A stretch of DNA of 64,000 nt, from NCBI RefSeq assembly GCF_019968905.1, contig NZ_CP079946.1, positions 2,356,001 through 2,420,000 on the forward strand, given 5' to 3'. Positions within the stretch are counted from its first letter, which is position 1. Every line of letters begins with the position of its first letter. Positions 9,201 to 15,631 of this stretch are shown here, one piece after another. Under the pieces are notes generated by a model. That model saw only the letters and a list, made by a program, of their open reading frames with translations. It ran no database searches and was not told where the DNA came from. The position numbers were made by a program, and so were the translations under genes. This DNA comes from Corallococcus sp. EGB. Lineage in GTDB: Bacteria > Myxococcota > Myxococcia > Myxococcales > Myxococcaceae.

Positions 9201-10694
9201 CGGCTGGCCAAGGAGCAGGCTCTCGTTCCTGCGATCAAGCAGCAGCTTCAGGAGGCCGAGCAGCACCGAGCTGCAGTCGAGCGCGAAGCGAAGGACGCGG
9301 AACGGAGCTTCAATGCCGCACTCACCGCATTCCAAGATGCCGACGGGAAGCGGCTTGCCGCGACGCACACGCACACGCAGGCGGTAGAGCGATTCGACCG
9401 GCTCAGGATTCCTGATCCGAGCGACGAAGCGCTTGCGGTAGCGGAGAAGGAGGTCGCGCGTCTCGACGAAGAACATCGGAGTCACGACACCAGGCACCGG
9501 GAGCTGCTGACCACGAAAGGTCGTCAGGAGGGCAGCGTCAGCGAGACTGCCCGCCGTCTTGAGGAGGCCGAGGAGAAGCTCGCCAAGGAGCGTGGCGAGG
9601 CCGAGCCTGCCGTGAAGCGCTGGGACGATCTTCGCGAGCGCGCGGCGAAGTTCGGGGTCGTTGGTGTCCTCCTCACCGAAGCACCGAGAGACCTCGCCGA
9701 TGTCCGCGGCCACGTGAACCTCGTGCAGAAGGCCAACACCTGGCGAGAGCTCCTCGTCGAGCGACTGCGCGGAGCCCAAGGTGGCGCGCAGCTCCTGGCG
9801 GAACTGCAGACGCTTCGCGCCCCCTCGGAGGGCGAGTTCGCCGCGGGCGTCCTCGACCTGTGGCTCACGGTGCGCGACTGGCTTCGTCGCCGTCTGCCGG
9901 CGCAGGTCGCCGAAGTGGACGACCCTCGCGAGGCGCTCCTGCGTTTGCGCGATCAGCTCTCGGCGTTGGAGGAACGGCTCAAGAGCCAGGAGACCGTCCT
10001 CCGTGGCGCGAGCGAGGACGTCGCGCGCGGCATCGACGTGCAGATTCGTAAGGCGCGCACGCAGGTCAACCGCCTCAACAAGAACCTCGAGGGCGTCAGC
10101 TTCGGCAGCATCCAGGGAATTCGGGTCCGTCAGAACGCGGTCGAGAAGATGGAGCAGGTGCTCCGAGCGCTTCGCGACGGCGCCGCTCAGACGCTCCTCT
10201 TCCAGGCCGACATGCCGATCGAGGACGCGCTCGATCAGATCTTCCAGCGCTTCGGTGGAGGACGCACCGGCGGTCAGAAGCTGCTCGACTATCGCGAGTA
10301 TGTTCACCTGCAGGTCGAGGTACGTCGGAAGGCGGGCGCCGATTGGGAGATCGCGAACCCCGGCCGACTCTCGACGGGCGAGGCGATCGGCGTCGGCGCT
10401 GCGCTCATGATGGTCGTCCTCACGGAGTGGGAACGCGATGCCATGCTCCTTCGGGGCAAGAAGTCGCACGGCTCACTCCGTTTCCTGTTCCTCGACGAGG
10501 CCAACCGCCTTTCGCACGACAACCTCGGCGTGCTCTTTGACCTGTGCCAGGCGCTCGATCTGCAGCTCCTCATCGCCGCGCCAGAGGTCGCTCGCGCAGA
10601 GGGCAACACCACCTATCGGCTCGTCCGCAAGATGACCGCCGACGGGCGTGAGGAGGTGCTCGTCAGCGGCCGGCGAACGAGGGCCGAGGCGTGA
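6273..10694 (+). CDS. mukB: MukB-like SMC ATPase of a defence condensin (JetC position)
   Basis: This 1,473-residue SMC protein is close in size to E. coli MukB (1,486). The N-terminal head carries LVNWKGVFYARYGLD and the P-loop GANGAGKTT at residues 33-41. Long coiled coils follow. A MukB-style hinge lies near residues 690-800, ending in FSRFPEVPLFGRAARE-like SRIPSHPRLGRRARE. The C-terminal head has NRLNKNLEGVSFGSIQGIR, the signature LSTGEAIGVGAAL near 1366 and Walker B FLFLDEANRL near 1405. It should use ATP to extrude or compact DNA with MukF and MukE. The head and hinge residues are nearer to true MukB than I expect of a generic JetC. Start overlaps mukE and stop overlaps the GTG of the Toprim gene, so all three SMC genes and the Toprim gene are translationally linked. 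Confidence 0.9.
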   Translation: MTRTTAEALALVNWKGVFYARYGLDRHVTALEGANGAGKTTVMIAAYVVLLPDMSRLRFTNLGETGATGGDKGIWGRLGESGRPSYAVVEFALPGKRRLVAGVHLERKGEPSVEPTPFIVSGLEADVRLQDLLLVKQGENEAVPELQELRENAVRLGGRLQSFTSARDYFAALFDQGVTPLRLGTDEERNKLNEMLRTSMTGGISRALTSELRSFLLKEEGGLADTLQRMRANLDACRRTRTEVQEARRLEQEIGGVFEAGQTMFAAALIATRERAEELTRRVEEAEAAQAAAAEAHDNAKEALAQTLNAIDALERRRGEIGQVLESARAWHVRLREALAAAKHLAECVAQLTRAEELAKTTGAKRDAAEAERGAKRDALRRAEDDYTRTAGGLADLQQGLEELHRRADAYRQSTRRLREAEESLGGVLIPVHTLEERVSSARDELAVVDDERRDARTRLDDAEAHRAQHSKVMAALRALVDGDVALDAAYEAALSALQEHRARSELAGRLPSLEHDLAEARRQATRQSGVRERAKALEVVVGNEPAGQLVERLLGEAETELKDHEDRERAVKASAQQLERDLKDLESRRRSLVEREPVFRALAERAARLAEHLGTPVDSRATLDTARATLGERLVETRKAEDVAREEHEALLRQARDLLAQGGPFAPELLKLKDQLGAELVAGSFEDVGLDEAGRLEARLGPLAQALVVDDPKATARTLDVRSDALANVLLVSRDADLEQLASATSPIDVGDRDVAVEDGIALRVSRIPSHPRLGRRAREARAAEFNREADRKARELEEVRVGRRHLERLVADGEALLAGHAVWLAGDPAPALAEVKRSIVEAEAQLGIHRAASVGHAEAARTVRPRVNGLRVLLGEALLLDPPDFAERARSLEHDLHAARVAKELVARHKANAELVDRHQTVLRQVPLTNEDVVRLRERLQQLTNRRERLKEGIDALEYVQSNVEALAWEDAPARLAKEQALVPAIKQQLQEAEQHRAAVEREAKDAERSFNAALTAFQDADGKRLAATHTHTQAVERFDRLRIPDPSDEALAVAEKEVARLDEEHRSHDTRHRELLTTKGRQEGSVSETARRLEEAEEKLAKERGEAEPAVKRWDDLRERAAKFGVVGVLLTEAPRDLADVRGHVNLVQKANTWRELLVERLRGAQGGAQLLAELQTLRAPSEGEFAAGVLDLWLTVRDWLRRRLPAQVAEVDDPREALLRLRDQLSALEERLKSQETVLRGASEDVARGIDVQIRKARTQVNRLNKNLEGVSFGSIQGIRVRQNAVEKMEQVLRALRDGAAQTLLFQADMPIEDALDQIFQRFGGGRTGGQKLLDYREYVHLQVEVRRKAGADWEIANPGRLSTGEAIGVGAALMMVVLTEWERDAMLLRGKKSHGSLRFLFLDEANRLSHDNLGVLFDLCQALDLQLLIAAPEVARAEGNTTYRLVRKMTADGREEVLVSGRRTRAEA

Positions 10695-11671
10695 ACTGGA
10701 GATCCGACGCAGCCCGTCTCGCTCTCTTGGAGCTGCTCGTTCGCGGCTCGCTCAAGCGACGACGCGCGCAATCATCCGCCTGGGATGCCCTCGACGAACT
10801 ACCTTGGACCCGCCGCACGGGGCGACGTGACGAGGTCGGCCTTGTCGAGGAACGAAGACACGAGCTCGTCGCGCTCCTCGGGCGCGTCTGGCCGGAATGG
10901 GGCGAGGTGCTCGCAGCGCTGACGGCGCGCGGGCTCGCGCCCACACCCGACGGCTGGAGCGAGCTCGAAGACGCGCAGCGCGCCGAGGGGCTGCCGCAGC
11001 TTCCAGACCAGCTCAACCGGCGAACGGCGGCCGCACTCGTCGCGCCGCACTCGAAGGCGGCACTCACGGGTCGCCGCCTGGCCGCGCTCGGCGACGCGGA
11101 GGCCACGCACGATGGTTCGGTACGGCTCCGACCACCGCAGGGTCTCATCGCGCTCACGCCACAGGGGCGAGTCGACCTCGCGGCAGTTGCGGCTGTCCTC
11201 GGCGAGGTGTCGATCCCGGAACGTGCCCTCAGCGCAGGCCTCGCTCTCGAAGGAACGATCCGCGCAGCGCTGCTCGTCGAGAACCTCGGCGCGTTCTGCG
11301 ATCTACGCGCCGTCGATGGCTGGCTGCTGGTGCACGTGCCTGGATGGGACACGGCGACGGTCGCTCGACTTCTCGAGCGCCTCGTCCATGTGCCAGTCGT
11401 CCACTTCGGCGACCTCGACCCCAACGGCGTCCGCATCCTTCGGCATCTCCGTGCGCTCCGTTCTGACCTGCGGTGGTTCGTGCCGGAGTTCTGGAACGAG
11501 CTTGTTGAGGCGAAGGGGCTGCCGGGTGTGTGGCCCGAGGACCTCGATCTCGGCGAATCGCCGGCTCTCGTGCGGGACCTCGCGAGCCGCGGCCTGTGGC
11601 TCGAGCAGGAACCTGTCGCGGTCGACTCGAGAACGTCGGCGGCGCTGGAGGCACTGCTTGAACGCCGCTGA
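10691..11671 (+). CDS. jetD: JetD/MksG-like Toprim protein, probable DNA-cleaving subunit
   Basis: In Wadjet and MksBEFG systems the fourth subunit is a TopoVI-A-like Toprim nuclease that cuts circular plasmid DNA after loop extrusion. The C-terminal half of this 326-residue protein has the Toprim pattern: LLVENLGAFCDL with a conserved Glu near residue 197, then HFGDLDPNGVRIL with DxD near 240-242. The N-terminal half looks like the winged-helix region of the family but is weakly conserved. It starts at GTG 10691 overlapping the mukB stop and is the last gene of the operon. Classical E. coli MukBEF has no such partner, so its presence argues that this MukBEF-like complex defends against plasmids instead of segregating the chromosome. 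Confidence 0.8.
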   Translation: MNWRSDAARLALLELLVRGSLKRRRAQSSAWDALDELPWTRRTGRRDEVGLVEERRHELVALLGRVWPEWGEVLAALTARGLAPTPDGWSELEDAQRAEGLPQLPDQLNRRTAAALVAPHSKAALTGRRLAALGDAEATHDGSVRLRPPQGLIALTPQGRVDLAAVAAVLGEVSIPERALSAGLALEGTIRAALLVENLGAFCDLRAVDGWLLVHVPGWDTATVARLLERLVHVPVVHFGDLDPNGVRILRHLRALRSDLRWFVPEFWNELVEAKGLPGVWPEDLDLGESPALVRDLASRGLWLEQEPVAVDSRTSAALEALLERR

Positions 11672-11701
11672 CGCGCAGCTCGCGCCTGACCGCGCCCCGA
11701 T

Positions 11702-11736
11702 GATCAACAGTCCCACCCCCGCGTGGACAGTTGATC
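11702..11736 (+). terminator. Stem-loop after jetD
   Basis: GATCAAC at 11702-11708 pairs with GTTGATC at 11730-11736. An inner GTCCCAC/GTGGAC pairing extends the stem around a CCCCGC loop. There is no T-tract, so it could be a Rho-type end, an mRNA-stabilising hairpin or a protein-binding dyad. Confidence 0.4.
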
Positions 11737-11815
11737 GCCCGGTCACTGTCCCGGAAACCGAGGGTCGGCTGTTAACCGCGTCTCGGCTTCTCTCTCCCCG
11801 TGGGCCCGAGAAGAG

Positions 11816-11892
11816 AGCGCGAACGCCGTCCCGCGTGCGCTCGACGCGCTCGTCTTCACGCTCGCGGCGCTCTCAGCGCGAACGCCGTCCCG
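11816..11892. repeat. 18-bp direct repeat, two copies
   Basis: AGCGCGAACGCCGTCCCG occurs at 11816-11833 and again at 11875-11892, 59 bases apart, in the non-coding junction beside the defence island. Role unknown. Confidence 0.6.
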
Positions 11893-11949
11893 GCGCGCGC
11901 GATGCTCGCCGTCGCGCAAACCCTCGGGGAATCAGGGGAGAAAAGACAA

Positions 11950-11977
11950 CGGCCCCGGAGATTGCTCTCAGGGGCCG
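11950..11977 (-). terminator. Terminator-like hairpin, minus strand
   Basis: The 7-bp arms CGGCCCC (11950-11956) and GGGGCCG (11971-11977) form a stem. On the minus strand it is followed by TTGTCTTTT. It is probably a back-up stop for transcription leaving tRNA-Asn. Confidence 0.45.
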
Positions 11978-11989
11978 CTGTTAAAAGAT

Positions 11990-12015
11990 GCGGGGTCGCG
12001 TTTCCGCGACCCCGC
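11990..12015 (-). terminator. Intrinsic terminator of tRNA-Asn
   Basis: A perfect 11-bp stem is formed by GCGGGGTCGCG at 11990-12000 and CGCGACCCCGC at 12005-12015 around a 4-base loop. The minus strand continues ATCTTTTAA. It lies 5 bases beyond the 3' end of tRNA-Asn. Confidence 0.7.
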
Positions 12016-12020
12016 TTGAA

Positions 12021-12096
12021 TGGCTCCCCGACGTGGACTCGAACCACGGACATGGTGATTAACAGTCACCCGCTCTACCAGCTGAGCTATCGGGGA
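12021..12096 (-). tRNA. tRNA-Asn(GTT)
   Basis: On the minus strand the acceptor TCCCCGA pairs with TCGGGGA. The D-arm reads TAGCTCAGCTGGTAGAGC and the anticodon loop CTGTTAA carries GTT. The T-arm is GTTCGAGTC and CCA is encoded. Its 3' end faces the defence island, the usual orientation for tRNA-integrated elements. Confidence 0.95.
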
Positions 12097-12237
12097 ATAT
12101 GTCCCGTCACGGCGGTGCGTTGCCGCGACGGATGCGACTTCTAGAGAACCGAGCCTGCCCTGTCAACTGTCCTGTTCGATCCGATCTTTCGCCTTATCTC
12201 GCAGCCCTGGCCCGCGCTCCAGGGACTGAGCCCTGTC

Positions 12238-13431
12238 GTGTCCGGGGCGCTTGACCGCGTCCTCTCGGGCGACCCCGCCGAGCGCGTCCTCGACCGGACC
12301 CTGCGCGCCCACCGCGACCTCTCCCGTGAGGGACGGCAGGCGCTGAAGGAGGCTGTCTTCAACGTGGGCCTCTGGCGCCGCCGCCTGGGGTTCCTCCTGG
12401 ACTCGCCGGATGCGCCTCCCTCCCAGCTCCTCTTCGCGCTCCTGCATGGGCTCGTGGGTGTCCCCGCCGCCGACGCCGCAGCCTGGGCCGGGCTCCCGGC
12501 GCCGGTGCCTCTGCGCACTGGCGAGCCTCCGTCGCTGGCGCTCCGGGCCTCGCTGCCGGACTGGCTCGCGGACCACTTCTCCCGTGAGCTGGGAGCGGAG
12601 GCGGAGGATTTCTGCGCCCACCTCAACGTCCCGGGGCCCATCACGCTCCGGGTGAATCCGGCCCGCACCTCCCGGGAGCACCTGGCCGCTCGCCTTGCCT
12701 CCGAGGGCGTCGCGACCCGCCCCGGCTCCTGGAGCCCGCTGGCCCTTCATGTCGACGGGCCCCGCCCCAACCTCTATGGCCTGGCCTCCCTCCGTGAGGG
12801 CCTGTTCGAGGTCCAGGACGAGGGCAGCCAGCTCCTGGGGCTCCTCGTGGACGCCCAGCCCGGCGAGACCGTGCTGGACCTTTGCGCCGGGGCAGGGGGC
12901 AAGACGCTCCAGTTGGGCGCGGCCATGAAGGACTCCGGCCGGCTGCTCGCCTACGACCCGGATGCGGAGCGGCTGGACCGGCTCCTGCAACGCGCCTCCC
13001 GCGCCGGGCTCACCCGCGTCCAGGTGATCCGGACACCTCCGTCGCCGGGCCTCAACGCCGACCGAGTCCTCGCGGACGTGCCCTGTTCGGAGCTGGGTTC
13101 GCTTCGCCGCGGCCCGGACCTCCGCTTCCGGCTCACCCCGGACTCGCTCTCCCGGTACACCTCCGTCCAGCGCGACATCCTGGCCCGCGCCGGGGACGTG
13201 GTGCGCCCCGGCGGCCGGGTCGTCTACGCGACCTGCACCGTCAACCGCTCGGAGAACCAGGACGTGGTCGCGGACTTCCTTCGCTCCCGCCCTGGCTTCC
13301 GCGCGGTGCGGCCGGGCTCCGGATGGCTTCCGGACGCGTGCCTCCAGGACGGGTTCCTCTTCGTCACGCCCCACCGGCACGGCACGGATGGGTTCTTCGC
13401 GGCGGTGCTCGAACGCAGCGCGGAAGGGTAG
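12238..13431 (+). CDS. RsmB/NOP-family RNA (cytosine-5) methyltransferase
   Basis: Members methylate a cytosine in rRNA; RsmB acts on 16S rRNA C967. The 397 residues comprise a NusB-like helical N-terminus (about 1-110) and a SAM-dependent methyltransferase domain. The SAM loop LDLCAGAGGKT lies near residue 213. The two functional cysteines sit in DVPCSELGSLRRGPD (C283) and YATCTVNRSENQ (C333). GTG 12238 is the first conventional start after an in-frame stop at 12142. The frame between them (for example FDPIFRLISQPWPALQGL) looks protein-like but offers only CTG starts, so the true N-terminus may be longer. It transcribes away from tRNA-Asn. It could be a paralogue with another RNA target. Confidence 0.85.
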   Translation: MSGALDRVLSGDPAERVLDRTLRAHRDLSREGRQALKEAVFNVGLWRRRLGFLLDSPDAPPSQLLFALLHGLVGVPAADAAAWAGLPAPVPLRTGEPPSLALRASLPDWLADHFSRELGAEAEDFCAHLNVPGPITLRVNPARTSREHLAARLASEGVATRPGSWSPLALHVDGPRPNLYGLASLREGLFEVQDEGSQLLGLLVDAQPGETVLDLCAGAGGKTLQLGAAMKDSGRLLAYDPDAERLDRLLQRASRAGLTRVQVIRTPPSPGLNADRVLADVPCSELGSLRRGPDLRFRLTPDSLSRYTSVQRDILARAGDVVRPGGRVVYATCTVNRSENQDVVADFLRSRPGFRAVRPGSGWLPDACLQDGFLFVTPHRHGTDGFFAAVLERSAEG

Positions 13432-13556
13432 GGTGGCCAGCGGGCGGACGAGCGCTCCACGGAGCCTCGTTCCCCCGTCCTGCGGTACTCAACGCTTCGG
13501 ACCCCAGGCTCCCTGAAACACCGTGTCGCCCCTGTGTCGGGTGCTATGAAGCGCTC

Positions 13557-14459
13557 GTGCGTTGGCTCAAGCCCCTTCCGCTCCGTCCCCGCGACACGGT
13601 GCAGGTCGTTGCCCCCGCGGGCCCCTTCGAACAGGCTCCCTTCGAGGCCGGCCTGCGCATCCTCTCCGAGCGATACGCCCCCGTCGTCCGACCCGACATC
13701 GGCGCCTCGCATCGCTACCTCGCCGGAGATGACGCCCGCCGCCAGGCAGAGCTGTCCCAGGCGTTCCTCGACCGCTCCACCCGCGCCATCTTCTGCGCCC
13801 GGGGCGGCTATGGCAGCGCGCGCCTGTTGCCGGAGCTGCCGCTCGACAAGGCCGGGCCCGTCTCCTTCACCGGCTTCTCCGACCTGACGTCCATCCACTG
13901 CGCGCTCCAGGCCCTGCACCGCGTGTCCTTCCACGCGCCCGTGCTCACGCAGCTGGGCCGCCAGTCGTCCCAGGTCCACGACTCCCTCTTCCGCCTGCTC
14001 GAATCCCCGGAGGCCCCGCCGCCCCTCACCGGCAACGCCACCTATGTCCCCGGCACCGCCGAGGGCACGCTCGTGGGCGGCAACCTGTCCGTGTTCTCCC
14101 GGCTCCTGGGCACGCCGTACCTGCCGCCGCTCGATGGCGCCGTGCTCCTCCTGGAGGACGTCACCGAGCGCCCCTACCGCATCGACCGCATGTGGACCCA
14201 CCTGCGGCTCGCCGGTGTCTTCTCCCGCGTGCGCGGCATCGTCCTGGGGGACTTCACCGCGTGCGAGGAGAAGGACGCGAACTACTCCAGCGCGGACGTG
14301 CTCCGGGAGCTGGCTCGCGACGCGAAGCTGCCCTGCGCCGCGGGCTTCCCCATCGGCCATGGCCCCATCAACTACCCCGTCGCCCTGGGCACCCACGTGC
14401 GCCTGGACGCGGATGCCGCGCGCCTCACCTTCCTCGAAGGCGCGGTGAGCCCCGGATGA
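13557..14459 (+). CDS. LD-carboxypeptidase (peptidase family S66, LdcA-like)
   Basis: Cytoplasmic LD-carboxypeptidase removes the terminal D-Ala from murein tetrapeptides during wall recycling. At 300 residues the protein is close to E. coli LdcA (304). Family blocks visible are RGGYGSARLLPEL, GFSDLTSIH holding the nucleophilic Ser, LEDVTERPYRIDRM holding the catalytic Glu, and IGHGPINYPVALG holding the catalytic His. No signal peptide precedes WLKPLPLRPRDTVQVVAPAGP, as expected for a cytosolic enzyme. I chose GTG 13557; the upstream frame is open but uncharacteristic. The stop overlaps the next gene (ATGA), which links it to a serine hydrolase and then Mpl. Confidence 0.85.
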   Translation: MRWLKPLPLRPRDTVQVVAPAGPFEQAPFEAGLRILSERYAPVVRPDIGASHRYLAGDDARRQAELSQAFLDRSTRAIFCARGGYGSARLLPELPLDKAGPVSFTGFSDLTSIHCALQALHRVSFHAPVLTQLGRQSSQVHDSLFRLLESPEAPPPLTGNATYVPGTAEGTLVGGNLSVFSRLLGTPYLPPLDGAVLLLEDVTERPYRIDRMWTHLRLAGVFSRVRGIVLGDFTACEEKDANYSSADVLRELARDAKLPCAAGFPIGHGPINYPVALGTHVRLDADAARLTFLEGAVSPG

Positions 14460-15619
14460 GCCAACACCCCATCGCCAACCTCCAGGCCGTGCTCGATGAC
14501 GGCGTGGAGCTGGGCATCTTCCCCGCCGCCCAGGCCGTGGTGCTCCACAAGGGCGTGCAGGTCTTCGGCGGCGTCGCTGGCAACGCGAAGGGCGACACGC
14601 GCTTCGACCTCGCGTCCCTCACCAAGGTCCTCTCCACCACCGCGCTCTTCCTGCGCCTGTGGACCGAGGGCAAGGTGGGCCCGGACACGCTCGTGTCCCG
14701 CTACTTCCCCGGCTCGCCCGCGGGCGATGCGGGCGTCACCGTCGCGGATCTGCTCTACCACCGCTCCGGCCTGCCCCCCTTCGTCCCGTTCTTCGCGGAC
14801 GCCCTCAAGGCCCACCCGGAGCTGCTCGACGCGGCCTGCCCCGCGTCCCTCCGCGCCCAGGTCCACGCGGAGGTCCTCCACGCCGCCGCCGCCACGCCGC
14901 TGGAGGCGCCCATCCGCACGAAGTCCGCGTACAGCGACGTGGGCTTCATCCTCCTGGGCGACATCCTCGCCCGCGCCGGCGGCGCCCCGCTGGACGTGCT
15001 CTTCCACCGCCACGTCGCGGAGCCGCTGGACCTGAGGGCCCGCTTCCACCGCCTCACCGACTTCCCCGCGGACGGCACCACCGCGCCCACCGGCGCCATG
15101 CGCCCTCGCGAGCCCGCTCCCGGCCAGGAGTCGCTGTGGAAGGACGTGCCGTCCCAGCCGTCCCGCCCGGGCGAAGTGGACGACGACAACGCCTGGGTGC
15201 TGGACGGCGTCGCGGGACACGCGGGCCTCTTCGGCACCGCCGTGGACGTGGCCCGCTTCGGACAGGCCGTGCTGGAGGGCGCCGCGGGCCGGCACTCCGC
15301 GATTGCCCCTGGCCCCCTGTGGCATCGCGCGCTCGCCACCGACCCGTTGGTGGAGGGCAGCACCCGCTCCATGGGCTTCGACTCTCCGTCGAAGGGCCAT
15401 TCCAGCGCGGGCCGCTTCATTGGCGACACGCCTCCGGGCGCGGTGGGCCACCTGGGCTTCACCGGCACCAGCCTCTGGGTGGACCTGAGGCGGTCGCTCG
15501 TCGTCGCGCTCATCACCAACCGCGTGGTCCAGGGCCGTCAGGACCTGCGCATCCGCGACTTCCGCCCCGCCTTCCACGAGCTCGTCGTGGAGGCGCTCGA
15601 CCTCCACGTCCTCCCCTGA
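14456..15619 (+). CDS. Serine hydrolase of the class C beta-lactamase fold
   Basis: The 387-residue protein has the SxxK motif SLTK at residues 54-57 inside FDLASLTKVLSTTALF. A YSD triad in place of YxN lies near residue 159, and a late HLGFTGTSLW fills the KTG/HTG position. This is the penicillin-binding/beta-lactamase-like family of esterases, D-aminopeptidases and peptidases. No signal peptide is seen, so it may act in the cytosol, unlike secreted AmpC enzymes. It overlaps the LD-carboxypeptidase stop and ends 12 bases before mpl, so I infer a role in muropeptide breakdown or recycling. Esterase activity is equally possible on sequence alone. Confidence 0.8.
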   Translation: MSQHPIANLQAVLDDGVELGIFPAAQAVVLHKGVQVFGGVAGNAKGDTRFDLASLTKVLSTTALFLRLWTEGKVGPDTLVSRYFPGSPAGDAGVTVADLLYHRSGLPPFVPFFADALKAHPELLDAACPASLRAQVHAEVLHAAAATPLEAPIRTKSAYSDVGFILLGDILARAGGAPLDVLFHRHVAEPLDLRARFHRLTDFPADGTTAPTGAMRPREPAPGQESLWKDVPSQPSRPGEVDDDNAWVLDGVAGHAGLFGTAVDVARFGQAVLEGAAGRHSAIAPGPLWHRALATDPLVEGSTRSMGFDSPSKGHSSAGRFIGDTPPGAVGHLGFTGTSLWVDLRRSLVVALITNRVVQGRQDLRIRDFRPAFHELVVEALDLHVLP

Positions 15620-15631
15620 GGAAACCGCAGC

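Larger units (their letters stand above)
11672..12020. other. 349-base gap between jetD and tRNA-Asn
   Basis: No convincing gene is present. The gap contains an imperfect dyad 30 bases after jetD, an 18-bp direct repeat and two terminator-like hairpins oriented on the minus strand, each listed separately. It is the junction between the defence island and the core genome, and no integrase or second tRNA fragment is visible in it. Confidence 0.6.

Noticed and set aside
1-11671. pglX methyltransferase, brxC or an integrase for the island.
   Set aside because: I looked for methylase and recombinase motifs on both strands and found none; they may lie left of the window.
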